The notes: a model not told the origin generated them from the letters alone. DNA of 7,767 nucleotides from Clostridia bacterium (GCA_017652965.1 JAGBZZ010000013.1:1-7767), one strand, 5' to 3'. Shown: positions 1 to 6,702, counted from the first letter of the stretch. A program made the numbers and translations.

Positions 1-345
1 CGCCTCGGCCGCCGCCGCGGCCAGCGAGACGTGGCGGGTACCTTCTGAAAGGGCGGGGATAAGGGTCACCTCATCCACCGGCATGCCGATAGAAAGGAAG
101 AGCGCCGCATCCGAAAAATCCATCATCGTGCGGATCGAGGGCTCGTACGCCTCGGGGCTATAGCCCGGGGGGACAAGGGTCAGAATACGGAAGTCCTCCC
201 CCGCCACAGCACCGACAAGGGCGGCCTCCGGGGGGATGGTCACGGCGACCACCGGGCGCGCATCCGCACTGCCACAGGAGGCAAGAGGAAGCGAAAGGAC
301 AAGAAGGCACAGGGCAAGCGCAAGCATGCGCAGAAAGCGATTCAT
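1..345 (-). CDS. ZnuA/TroA-like metal ABC transporter substrate-binding lipoprotein (N-terminal part)
   Basis: This is the first 115 residues of a protein that runs off the left edge. Residues 1-23 form a lipoprotein signal peptide: Asn-Arg after Met, a hydrophobic stretch, then lipobox L21-A22-S23-C24. The mature protein would be tethered to the outer face of the membrane through Cys24. The start of the mature chain (VAVTIPPEAALV, then LVPPGYSPEAYEPS at 57-70) matches the first lobe of cluster A-I (ZnuA/TroA) receptors, which hand Zn or Mn to an ABC importer. In classical ZnuA the residue after the P of the PHxYEP motif is a metal-binding His; here it is Glu65. The ATG at 345 is preceded by AAGGAG with 5 nt spacing. 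The permease and ATPase genes are not in view. Family assignment is fairly sure; metal identity is unknown. Confidence 0.8.
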   Translation of the reverse strand, partial: MNRFLRMLALALCLLVLSLPLASCGSADARPVVAVTIPPEAALVGAVAGEDFRILTLVPPGYSPEAYEPSIRTMMDFSDAALFLSIGMPVDEVTLIPALSEGTRHVSLAAAAAEA

Positions 346-407
346 AAGGTCTCCTTCGGGATGTTGAGTTACCGATACGATATTTATTAAGATACCATTA
401 CCACGAT

Positions 408-436
408 AGTATAACATACAAGCGCGAAGAATGCAA
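408..436 (-). promoter_or_regulatory. Sigma-A promoter for the metal-binding lipoprotein gene
   Basis: Read on the minus strand, TTGCAT (431-436) is followed by exactly 17 nt and then TATACT (408-413). Both hexamers are close to the TTGACA/TATAAT consensus. The start of transcription would fall near 401, giving a leader of about 56 nt before the ATG at 345. That leader contains a repeated motif, TTACC with ACGATA, seen at 369-382 and 398-408 on the plus strand, which could be a regulator site. No classical Zur, MntR or AdcR palindrome was recognised. Confidence 0.6.
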
Positions 437-454
437 GATTTTTTCGATATCCTA

Positions 455-482
455 TTGACATTTTTGAATTTCGGGGTATCAT
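455..482 (+). promoter_or_regulatory. Sigma-A promoter for the Nudix leader and gene
   Basis: TTGACA (455-460) is a perfect -35 box, followed by 16 nt and TATCAT (477-482), one mismatch from the -10 consensus. Transcription should begin near 489, about 98 nt before the Nudix start codon. The -35 box lies 19 bp beyond the -35 of the divergent lipoprotein promoter, so the two polymerases would meet the same short control region back to back. Confidence 0.6.
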
Positions 483-488
483 TAGGGT

Positions 489-565
489 AAGCGGGCGCGG
501 AGGTACGCACACCGCCGCCCAAGGCGTGTTCTACCTTACCCCTTGCGGGCACACGCATCTTTTTT
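489..565 (+). ncRNA. Candidate structured leader RNA / transcription attenuator of the Nudix gene
   Basis: The roughly 77 nt between the predicted transcription start and a run of six T can fold in two exclusive ways. In state A, hairpin 1 pairs 493-500 with 512-520 (GGGCG and CGG against CCG and CGCCC, one bulged C). A second hairpin then pairs GCGTGT (524-529) with ACACGC (551-556), with an inner CCC/GGG helix, and is followed by the T run. In state B a long hairpin pairs AGGTA (501-505) with TACCT (532-536), ACAC (509-512) with GTGT (526-529), and GCC (514-516) with GGC (523-525). State B uses up the 5' arm of the terminator and breaks hairpin 1. This is the usual logic of a riboswitch or protein-controlled attenuator. 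It does not match any class I know. No leader peptide with a ribosome binding site is visible. Pairings were found by eye only. Confidence 0.42.
524..565 (+). terminator. Possible intrinsic terminator inside the Nudix 5' leader
   Basis: GCGTGT (524-529) pairs perfectly with ACACGC (551-556). Within the 21-nt loop, CCC (540-542) can pair with GGG (547-549). Six T follow at 560-565 after a 3-nt gap (A, T, C). The outer stem is only 6 bp and the inner helix is offset by about 10 unpaired nt on one side, so this would be a moderate terminator. It ends 21 nt before the ATG, leaving room for the ribosome binding site (572-576). Its position upstream of the gene implies conditional read-through. Confidence 0.4.
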
Positions 566-586
566 GCAAAGAAAGGTTTACAAAAA

Positions 587-1063
587 ATGAAAAATACGAC
601 ACTATGCTACATAGAATGCAACGGATGCTACCTTCTTTTGCACCGCGTGAAAAAGAAGGCCGACGTCAACGAGGGCAAGTGGGTCGGCATTGGCGGGCAT
701 CTTGAGGAGGGCGAAACGGTGACCGATTGCCTTTTGCGTGAGGTGCGCGAGGAGACCGGCCTTACCCTGACCGACTTCCGCTATGCCGGGCGCATCCGCT
801 TTGATTCGGACGTCTGGCCCTCCGAGATCATGCATCTTTACCATGCCACGGGATTTGCGGGGGATCTGCTTAGCGATTGCAACGAGGGCAACCTTGCCTG
901 GGTGGATAAAAAAAGGGCGCTCACGCTTCCGATGTGGGAGGGTGACCGCCTGTTCCTTGAAAGGCTGGATGCGGGTTCCCCCTTCTTTCACATGATCCTG
1001 CGTTACGAGGGGGAGCGGCTTGCGGAATCGACGGTAGGAGACGAAACACTTCCGCTGGAATAA
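587..1063 (+). CDS. Nudix hydrolase, 8-oxo-dGTP diphosphatase (MutT/MTH1-like)
   Basis: A 158-residue Nudix protein, complete and of usual length for single-domain MutT-like enzymes. The Nudix box is intact: G37, E43, R51-E52, E55-E56 and G58 fit G-x5-E-x7-R-E-U-x-E-E-x-G-U, where the Glu residues bind the Mg2+ that activates the hydrolytic water. The family cleaves nucleoside diphosphates linked to another moiety. The C-terminal block LPMWEGDRLFLERL (114-127) followed by PFFHMILRYEGERL (132-145) resembles Firmicutes proteins annotated as 8-oxo-dGTP diphosphatase, which remove oxidised guanine nucleotides from the pool. Substrate is inferred from that resemblance only. The ATG at 587 has AAAGG 10 nt upstream, a fairly weak site. 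The gene is monocistronic, with its own promoter, a structured leader and a strong terminator just after the stop. Confidence 0.9.
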   Translation: MKNTTLCYIECNGCYLLLHRVKKKADVNEGKWVGIGGHLEEGETVTDCLLREVREETGLTLTDFRYAGRIRFDSDVWPSEIMHLYHATGFAGDLLSDCNEGNLAWVDKKRALTLPMWEGDRLFLERLDAGSPFFHMILRYEGERLAESTVGDETLPLE

Positions 1064-1097
1064 AAAAAGGCGATACGCGCGGCGTATCGCCTTTTTT
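1062..1097. terminator. Bidirectional intrinsic terminator between convergent genes
   Basis: GGCGATACGC (1069-1078) pairs perfectly with GCGTATCGCC (1082-1091) over 10 bp around a GCG loop. Six T follow on the plus strand (1092-1097) and seven A precede (1062-1068), so the hairpin ends in a U tract in both directions. It lies between the Nudix stop (1061-1063) and the DUF975 stop (1099-1101), and should end both the Nudix transcript and the proBAC-DUF975 transcript. Confidence 0.93.
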
Positions 1098-1098
1098 A

Positions 1099-1875
1099 TT
1101 ACTGTGCCGTGTCCTCGGGGGAAGAGAGTGCTTCGAAAGAGGCAGGCTCCTCGGGCGGCAGAGGACGGGTATCCGAGATCTCACGGTAGAAATCGGCATA
1201 GGCGGCCGCCTGATAGGGCATAAGGAAGGTCACGGCAACACCCGCGCAGCAGCAGGTGAGGGCAGAAAGGAGGATCCAGCCGATGAAGCTGAACTCCAGG
1301 CAAAAGAGGCGCCAGCGGTTGCCGGACATCATGGCCTTGGAGCGTGCCAGCACCTCACGGGGCGGCAGGGTGGGGTCGTCGGCCAGGATGTAGGGCACCA
1401 TCGCATAGCTATAGTGCGCGATGATACCCGGGATGAGGAACAAAAGCGACCAAAGGAAGATAAAGAGGCGGCGCAAAAGCTGGGTGACCACTACCCCGCT
1501 ATAGTGGCGGAAGTAGACAAACAGCTGGCCGAGGGACAAGGGTCTTCTGTCCACAAGATCGAGATAGAAGCGGCGATAACCGACCTCGACCACGTTTCCG
1601 ACAAAGATCTGAAAGGCAAGCCCGATCCCCGTGGCAACAAAGGTCGTGATCAGAATGATGGGCAATAGCTCAAGAAGCTGGGCGTACATCGACTCCCACG
1701 ACACGACGCCGTTTTCGGTCTCAAGGTTGACGTTATTGAAGCTGAACGAGCCGCCGCCGGAGCTGCCCGCACCGCCGAGAAAGGAGGCAATAAGCGAGGC
1801 AACAAAGGCAAGCCAGTAGTGAGGGCGTAGTGCCTCCCAGGCCCGTTTTTTAAAATCTGCGGCAAGGCTTTTCAT
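1099..1875 (-). CDS. DUF975 family integral membrane protein
   Basis: A 258-residue membrane protein of the DUF975 family, whose function is not established. Hydrophobic segments lie near residues 20-36, 69-93, 134-160 and 193-220. The family hallmark is clear: IPGIIAHYSYAMVPYILADDP (148-168), then MMSGNRWRLFCLEFSFIGW (182-200), then MPYQAAAYADFY (219-230). A Gly/Ser-rich loop (34-45) follows the first segment, and the C-terminus is acidic, Pro-rich and probably cytoplasmic. An upstream in-frame ATG at 1923 would add 16 residues inside proC. The start at 1875 is preferred because GGAGG lies just upstream and its ATG overlaps the proC TGA (ATGA). The gene is therefore translationally coupled to proC and is last in the proline operon. 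A role linked to proline or osmotic stress is only a suggestion from context. Confidence 0.85.
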   Translation of the reverse strand: MKSLAADFKKRAWEALRPHYWLAFVASLIASFLGGAGSSGGGSFSFNNVNLETENGVVSWESMYAQLLELLPIILITTFVATGIGLAFQIFVGNVVEVGYRRFYLDLVDRRPLSLGQLFVYFRHYSGVVVTQLLRRLFIFLWSLLFLIPGIIAHYSYAMVPYILADDPTLPPREVLARSKAMMSGNRWRLFCLEFSFIGWILLSALTCCCAGVAVTFLMPYQAAAYADFYREISDTRPLPPEEPASFEALSSPEDTAQ

Positions 1876-2675
1876 TTCTTCGCACCTCCCGAAAGCTCCT
1901 TGGTGCGGCGATAGGCGGCGCACACGGCATCCGAGGCCGCGGCACGAAGCCCGCCCGCCTCCAGGGCGTGAACACCGGCAATGGTACTGCCACCGGGCGA
2001 GCAGACGGCGTCCTTCAGCTCCTCGGGGTGGCGGCCGCTTGCCTGCACCATCTGCATCGCCCCCTTGACGGTCTGGGCGGCATAGGCAAGGGCACGCTCA
2101 CGCGGCAGGCCGCATTCCACGCCGCCGTCAGCAAGTGCATTCAAAAAGAGGTAGGCAAAGGCGGGTCCACAGCCCGACACAGCCGAGGCGGCATCGATCA
2201 TCCCCTCGGGCAGGGCGTCACAGCAGCCGGAGGCGGCCATCAGGGCAAGAAAGCCCTCGGTAGCCTTGGGGGTGACCTCCTGCGAGGTGGCGTACACCGT
2301 CATCCCTTCCCCGATCTCCACGGCGGTATTCGGCATGATGCGGATGATCGGCTTTTTCCCGAGGATGGCGCCAAGCGTATCCAGCGATACCCCGGCCGCC
2401 ATGCTGATAAAGACGGCGTGCGAGGATGCCACCGCCTCGGAAAGCGGGGCAAGCGCCAAGGCCAGCACTTGGGGCTTGAGCCCCAGGAAGAGGTAATCCG
2501 ACTCGGCAAAAAGACGGGTGGCATCCACGGCACAACCGCCAACGGCGGCGGCCAGACGGTCTCTTTTCTCGGTGTCGGTATCTGTCAGAAGGAGGGTTGC
2601 CGTCGCATCGGCGCGGCGGACGGCACGGCACAGGGCACCGCCCATATTGCCGCATCCCAAAAATCCGATCTTCAT
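1872..2675 (-). CDS. proC: Pyrroline-5-carboxylate reductase
   Basis: This enzyme catalyses the last step of proline synthesis, reducing 1-pyrroline-5-carboxylate with NAD(P)H in the cytoplasm. The 267 residues match the family's usual length. The N-terminal Rossmann motif GxGxxG is G7-C-G9-N-M-G12, followed by the FLGLKPQV block (63-70) and the IMPNT block (113-117). The C-terminal dimerisation domain holds SAVSGCGPAF (164-173) and the signature running from DAVCSPGGST to the HALE motif (222-239). The ATG at 2675 is preceded by AGGAG with 7 nt spacing, and that site begins directly after the proA stop. The gene lies 12 nt after proA and overlaps the DUF975 start by 4 nt, so it is third in a four-gene operon. 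Confidence 0.97.
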   Translation of the reverse strand: MKIGFLGCGNMGGALCRAVRRADATATLLLTDTDTEKRDRLAAAVGGCAVDATRLFAESDYLFLGLKPQVLALALAPLSEAVASSHAVFISMAAGVSLDTLGAILGKKPIIRIMPNTAVEIGEGMTVYATSQEVTPKATEGFLALMAASGCCDALPEGMIDAASAVSGCGPAFAYLFLNALADGGVECGLPRERALAYAAQTVKGAMQMVQASGRHPEELKDAVCSPGGSTIAGVHALEAGGLRAAASDAVCAAYRRTKELSGGAKK

Positions 2676-2687
2676 ATAAAAGCTCCT

Positions 2688-3944
2688 TTATCTTGTGTGT
2701 CCGCAACCGCGAACCACATATTTGTACGAGGTCAGCTCCATAAGCCCCATCGGCCCGCGGGCGTGCAGCTTTTGCGTGGAGATGCCCATCTCACACCCAA
2801 GGCCGAACTCCCCGCCGTCGGTAAAGCGGGTGGAGGCGTTGATATAGACGGCGGCCGAATCCACCGCCGCGGCAAACCGCTCGGCCACTGCCGCATCGGC
2901 AGTTACGATCGCCTCACTGTGCCCTGTCGAATGGGCGGCGATATGGGCGATCGCCTCCTCGACCCCATCCACCACGCGCACGGCGAGGATGTAGTCGAGG
3001 AACTCGGTATCAAAGTCACGCTCCCCTGCCGGGGTGCCGCCAATCAGCGCGGCGGCCTCGGGATCGGTGCGAAGCTCGACGGTCGGCTTGCCGGCCGCGG
3101 CACGGTCGGCCGTCAGTCGCTTTTGCAGCTTTGGTAAAAAAGACTTTGCAATTTCACGGTCTACGAGGCACACCTCGGCCGCATTGCAGACAGAGGGACG
3201 GCTGGTTTTGGCGTTCTCCATGATCGAAAGCGCCATGGCCTCGTCGGCCGCCTTATGGATATAGACGTGGCAGATCCCCGTCCCCGTCTGAATGACCGGC
3301 ACCTTGGCCGTCTCCACACAGGTGCGGATCAGCCCGGCACTGCCGCGCGGGATCAGAAGGTCGATATACCCCTCACCCGTCATCAGCTCAAGCGCCGAGG
3401 CACGCGAGGTATCCTCCACGATCGAAACCAGCGCCTCGGGCAAGCCGCAGGCGGCAAGGCCGCGCCGCAGGGCGGCCACCGTGGCAAAGGAGGAGCGGTA
3501 GGCATCCCGCCCGCCGCGCAAAATGCAGGCACTGCCCGCCTTAACGGCAAGGGCGGCGGCATCCGAGGTCACGTTCGGGCGGCTTTCGTAGATGATGGCG
3601 ATGACCCCCATCGGCACCGAGACCCGCTCAATGACCAGGCCGTCCTCACGCGTGTGGGTAGCCAGCGAGCGCCCGACCGGGTCGGGCAGGGCGGCCACGG
3701 CACGGATGCCGTCTGCCATGGCAAGAAGACGGGCACTGTCGAGGCGCAGGCGATCCATCATAACGGGGGCGATCCGCCCCTCGGCGGCGACAAGATCCTC
3801 ACGGTTGGCGGCCAGGATCTCCTCCTCGGCGGCCAGAAGCGCATCGGCCATGGCGATCAGCGCGGCGTTCTTTTTCTCGGTAGAAAGGGTGGCAAGGGCG
3901 GGTGCGGCGGCCTTCGCCGCAATCATTACCTCACGGGTCGTCAT
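2688..3944 (-). CDS. proA: Glutamate-5-semialdehyde dehydrogenase (gamma-glutamyl phosphate reductase)
   Basis: Second enzyme of proline synthesis: it reduces gamma-glutamyl phosphate with NADPH to glutamate-5-semialdehyde, which cyclises to the ProC substrate. The 418 residues agree with the family's usual length. The catalytic Cys is C253 in the RPSVCNA motif. The PROSITE-type family signature is complete at 325-346 (V-x5-A-I-x-H-I-x2-H-S-T-x-H-S-E-x-I). The conserved block from INASTRF through GLGCEMGIS (368-389) is also intact. The start overlaps the proB stop as ATGA, with AAGGAGG 8 nt upstream inside proB. This fits tight coupling with ProB, whose labile product is passed to ProA. The C-terminus ends soon after YKYVVRG, as is typical. 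Confidence 0.97.
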   Translation of the reverse strand: MTTREVMIAAKAAAPALATLSTEKKNAALIAMADALLAAEEEILAANREDLVAAEGRIAPVMMDRLRLDSARLLAMADGIRAVAALPDPVGRSLATHTREDGLVIERVSVPMGVIAIIYESRPNVTSDAAALAVKAGSACILRGGRDAYRSSFATVAALRRGLAACGLPEALVSIVEDTSRASALELMTGEGYIDLLIPRGSAGLIRTCVETAKVPVIQTGTGICHVYIHKAADEAMALSIMENAKTSRPSVCNAAEVCLVDREIAKSFLPKLQKRLTADRAAAGKPTVELRTDPEAAALIGGTPAGERDFDTEFLDYILAVRVVDGVEEAIAHIAAHSTGHSEAIVTADAAVAERFAAAVDSAAVYINASTRFTDGGEFGLGCEMGISTQKLHARGPMGLMELTSYKYVVRGCGHTR

Positions 3945-4717
3945 GCCTCTTCCCTCCTTGCGCGGAACAGTGTGCCAACGGGCTTGCCCTCCACAATGTC
4001 ATAAAGGATCTCGGGGCGGTCACCGGCGGCGATCACCATATCGATGCCGGCGGCGGTCACCCGCTCGGCCGCGCGAAGCTTGGTCATCATGCCACCCGTC
4101 CCAAGAGAGGAGCCGCTCCCCCCGCCAAGCGCAAGGATGCTATCGTCCACCCTTTCCACGACAGAAAGGAGGCGAGCCTCGGGATCCTTATGCGGATCGG
4201 CCGTGTAGAGCCCCTCGATATCCGAAAGCAGAATAAGAAGATCCGCCCCGATCGAGACGGCGACCACCCCCGCCAGGGTATCGTTGTCGCCGATCACGAT
4301 CTCCTCAGTGGCGACCGTGTCGTTTTCATTGATGATCGGCAATGCCTCCAGCTCCAAAAGGCGGCGCATGGTATTTTCAAAGTTCTTGCGGTGCTCACCG
4401 TCGGCAATGTCGCTGCCCGTTAAAAGGACCTGCGCCACTGTGTGGCGGTACTCGGAAAACAGCTTATCGTAGGTGTACATCAGCTCGCACTGGCCAACGG
4501 CCGCGGCGGCCTGCTTGGTGGGGATATCGGTCGGCCTTTTGGCAAGCCCCAGCTTGCCGACCCCCATCCCGATCGAGCCGGAGGAGACCAGCACCATCTC
4601 GTGCCCTGCGTTTTTCAGATCCGAAAGGACGCGGCAAAGCGCCTCCACGCGGCGGACGTTCAGATGCCCTGTGCCGTACATCAGGGTCGACGTGCCCACC
4701 TTGACAACAATTCTCAT
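3941..4717 (-). CDS. proB: Glutamate 5-kinase, short form lacking a PUA domain
   Basis: This enzyme phosphorylates glutamate with ATP to gamma-glutamyl phosphate, the committed step of proline synthesis. Amino-acid kinase motifs appear in order: KVGTST (6-11), SSGSIGMG (45-52), INEND (129-133), GDND (143-146), [12 protein letters not shown] (164-175) and GTGGMMTKL (206-214). The protein is 258 residues, against about 367 in E. coli, and stops where the kinase domain ends, so the C-terminal PUA domain is absent. Short forms like this are known. The acidic residues near SD102-103 and E131, whose E. coli equivalents affect proline feedback inhibition, appear present by eye, which suggests the enzyme is still inhibited by proline. 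The ATG at 4717 has AAAGGA 9 nt upstream. First gene of the operon. Confidence 0.95.
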   Translation of the reverse strand: MRIVVKVGTSTLMYGTGHLNVRRVEALCRVLSDLKNAGHEMVLVSSGSIGMGVGKLGLAKRPTDIPTKQAAAAVGQCELMYTYDKLFSEYRHTVAQVLLTGSDIADGEHRKNFENTMRRLLELEALPIINENDTVATEEIVIGDNDTLAGVVAVSIGADLLILLSDIEGLYTADPHKDPEARLLSVVERVDDSILALGGGSGSSLGTGGMMTKLRAAERVTAAGIDMVIAAGDRPEILYDIVEGKPVGTLFRARREEA

Positions 4718-4766
4718 AGTTACGTTTCCTTTGGCATACTAGAATAAATACAGATATACAGGCTAA

Positions 4767-4795
4767 ATTATAATATAAAAGCCACGGCCTGTCAA
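4767..4795 (-). promoter_or_regulatory. Consensus sigma-A promoter of the proBAC-DUF975 operon
   Basis: On the minus strand TTGACA (4790-4795) is followed by exactly 17 nt and TATAAT (4767-4772), a perfect match at both boxes. Transcription would begin near 4760, leaving a leader of about 43 nt. That is too short for a T-box, so no tRNA-sensing leader is present. An inverted repeat ACAGGC (4758-4763) / GCCTGT (4787-4792) flanks the -10 box and runs into the -35 box, and could be an operator. A consensus promoter without any brake would be unusual for a biosynthetic operon. Confidence 0.85.
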
Positions 4796-4807
4796 GCGCC
4801 GCAGGAA

Positions 4808-4852
4808 AAAAAGCCAAAAGGCGGCATCTTTTCTTGACAAAAGAGGCTTTTT
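4808..4852 (+). repeat. Nested inverted repeat centred on the pepF -35 box
   Basis: An inner repeat TCTTTT (4827-4832) / AAAAGA (4839-4844) has TTGACA (4834-4839) at its centre. It continues directly on the right into GGCTTTTT (4845-4852), which pairs with AAAAAGCC (4808-4815) after an 11-nt bulge on the left. In total 14 bp can pair. The T run and A run make it look like a bidirectional terminator, although no gene ends here. It may block stray transcription between divergent genes, or act as an operator. Confidence 0.5.
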
Positions 4853-4862
4853 GCGGTAAGAT
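4834..4862 (+). promoter_or_regulatory. Sigma-A promoter of pepF
   Basis: TTGACA (4834-4839) is a perfect -35 box, followed by 17 nt and TAAGAT (4857-4862), a moderate -10 box. Transcription would start near 4869, giving a leader of about 34 nt before the TTG start at 4903. The -35 box overlaps the inner arms of an inverted repeat. Confidence 0.7.
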
Positions 4863-4902
4863 AAGAGAAGAATACCGCACCGCGTGACAAAGGAGAAATC
4901 AC

Positions 4903-6702
4903 TTGAATATCGATAGAAAAGAGGCAGATGCCTCGATGCGCTGGGATCTTAGCGCCATCTATGCAGATGAGGCGGCCTTCCAAGCCGACCTTGCCGCGCT
5001 TTCCGACGAGATCGCCGCCTTCCCCGCCCATAAGGACACAATGAGCGGCTCGGCAGAGGCACTGCTGGCCGCCCTCCTTGCCGAGGTTGCCATGGGGCGC
5101 CGCCTTTCCCTGCTTTACGAGTACGCCATGCTTTCCTCCGACCTTGACAAGGGGGAAAACGGCGCGCTTGCCCGCCTTGGGCGGGTGGAGGATGCGGAAA
5201 ACGCCTACCGCGCCGCCACCTACTTTTTGCCGACCGTTATCCAGGCACTGGACGAGGAGGTGCTGGAGGGCTTTTTGGCGACATGCCCCCCGCTACAGGA
5301 ATTCCGCCGCACGCTTTACCTCTACCGCCGCGAGGTGCCGCATATGCTGAGCGAGGAGGGCGAGCGGCTGCTGGCCGAGCTTTCGCCCGCGCTTGGCAGC
5401 CAGCGGGAGACGCACTCTGTCTTTGCCAATGCCGACCTTGATTTCGGCAAGGTGAAGGACGAGGACGGAAAGCCGGTGGCCCTGACCTCGGCCACCTACG
5501 TCCCGCTTCTTATGAGTAGTGAACGGCGGGTGCGCCGCGCGGCCTTCCGCACGCTTTACAAGACCTACCGCCAGTTTGGCAACACCTTCTCCTCTCTGCT
5601 TGCGGGGCGGGTGAAGGAAAAGGTCACGCTTGCCCGCCTGCGGCACTTTGAGTCCAGCCTTGCCTCCTCTGTCTTTGGGGACGAGGTCAGCACCGACGTC
5701 TATCACACCCTGATCGGCACGGTGCGGGAAAATCTTGCCCCCCTCTTTGATTACTACGACCTCAAGCGCGAGGTGCTGGGGCTTGGCAGCCTGCATATGT
5801 ACGACGTCTATGCCCCCCTGTGCGGCGAGGCGGTGCGCACCTACACCTACCCCGAGGCGGTAGAGGAGGTGCTGGCCTCGGTTGCCGTGCTTGGCAAGGA
5901 GTATACCGACGTCCTGCGCCAAGGGCTTACCGAGCGCGGCTGGGTGGACGTGTATCCCGGGCGGGGCAAGCGCAGTGGCGCCTACAGTGCCGGCTGCTAT
6001 GACACCGAGCCTTATATGCTTTTGAACTTTATGGGCAAGCTGGACGACGTGTCTACCCTGGCACACGAGGCCGGCCACTCGATGCACACCTATTTCTCCA
6101 ACCGTGCCAACACCCCGCAGGATGCGCACTATACCATCTTTGTGGCCGAGGTTGCCTCCACGGTGAACGAGCTGCTGTTTACCCGCCGCCGCCTGCGCCT
6201 GGCCGAAAGCCGCGAGGAGCGCCTGGCACTGCTTAACCAGCTGATGGAGACCTACAAGGGCACGCTTTACCGCCAGACCATGTTTGCCGAGTTTGAGCTG
6301 GCGATGCACAGCATGACCGAAAAGGGTGAGCCCCTGACGGCCGAGCGGCTTTGCGAGGTGTACTATGACCTTGTGAAGACCTACTTTGGCCCGCGCGTGA
6401 CCTGTGATGCCGACATTGCCTATGAGTGGATGCGCATCCCCCACTTCTATAGCTGCTTCTACGTTTACAAGTACGCCACCTGCATTTCTGCCGCCTCCAC
6501 CATCGTGAAGCGGATCGAAAACGAGGGCGAGGCGTATATCGACAAGTATCTTTCCTTCCTGTCTGCAGGGGGAAGCCGCTCGCCGCTTGACTCGCTCCTT
6601 TTAGCCGAGGTAGACATGACATCGCCCGAGGTCATCCGCAGTGCGATTGCAGATTTTGCCGAAGCGGTGGCCGAGTTCCGCCGTGTGTGGCAGGAAAAGT
6701 GA
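4903..6702 (+). CDS. pepF: Oligoendopeptidase F (M3 family zinc metallopeptidase)
   Basis: A cytoplasmic zinc endopeptidase that cleaves short peptides. It is 599 residues long, about the usual PepF length. The zinc-binding motif HEAGH is at 388-392, followed by SMHTYF. The third ligand is E416 in FVAEVAST (413-420), spaced as expected for M3 enzymes. The N-terminal half begins with MRWDLSAIY (12-20), a common opening of this family, and carries the helical oligopeptidase F N-domain. No signal peptide or membrane segment is seen. The start is TTG at 4903, chosen because AAGGAG lies 7 nt upstream; the first ATG would lose 11 residues and has no such site. The gene has its own promoter and runs away from proBAC. 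No convincing terminator follows the stop, so read-through into the next gene is possible. Confidence 0.96.
   Translation: MNIDRKEADASMRWDLSAIYADEAAFQADLAALSDEIAAFPAHKDTMSGSAEALLAALLAEVAMGRRLSLLYEYAMLSSDLDKGENGALARLGRVEDAENAYRAATYFLPTVIQALDEEVLEGFLATCPPLQEFRRTLYLYRREVPHMLSEEGERLLAELSPALGSQRETHSVFANADLDFGKVKDEDGKPVALTSATYVPLLMSSERRVRRAAFRTLYKTYRQFGNTFSSLLAGRVKEKVTLARLRHFESSLASSVFGDEVSTDVYHTLIGTVRENLAPLFDYYDLKREVLGLGSLHMYDVYAPLCGEAVRTYTYPEAVEEVLASVAVLGKEYTDVLRQGLTERGWVDVYPGRGKRSGAYSAGCYDTEPYMLLNFMGKLDDVSTLAHEAGHSMHTYFSNRANTPQDAHYTIFVAEVASTVNELLFTRRRLRLAESREERLALLNQLMETYKGTLYRQTMFAEFELAMHSMTEKGEPLTAERLCEVYYDLVKTYFGPRVTCDADIAYEWMRIPHFYSCFYVYKYATCISAASTIVKRIENEGEAYIDKYLSFLSAGGSRSPLDSLLLAEVDMTSPEVIRSAIADFAEAVAEFRRVWQEK

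Noticed and set aside
485..541. Pairing of GGGTAAG (485-491) with CTTACCC (535-541) in the Nudix leader
   Set aside because: The match is exact, but the predicted transcription start is near 489, so most of the 5' arm would not be in the RNA.
526..590. Leader peptide frames (GTG at 526, TTG at 543) in the Nudix leader
   Set aside because: Neither has a ribosome binding site, and neither shows a run of regulatory codons.
1876..1923. Earlier ATG start (1923) for the DUF975 gene
   Set aside because: It would overlap proC by 52 nt. The first 16 residues do not look like the family, and the ATG at 1875 has GGAGG and the ATGA overlap.
1968..3137. 389-codon open frame on the plus strand opposite proC and proA
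   Set aside because: It lies wholly antisense to two clearly conserved enzymes, is rich in Gly, His and Arg as expected from GC-rich complementary codons, and shows no domain.
4718..4766. T-box or other amino-acid-sensing leader ahead of proB
   Set aside because: The transcript leader is only about 43 nt and lacks T-box sequence or a terminator hairpin.
5293..6444. 383-codon open frame on the minus strand opposite pepF
   Set aside because: It is antisense to the conserved pepF reading frame, including the HEAGH region, and has low-complexity Gly/Lys/His composition and no recognisable motif.
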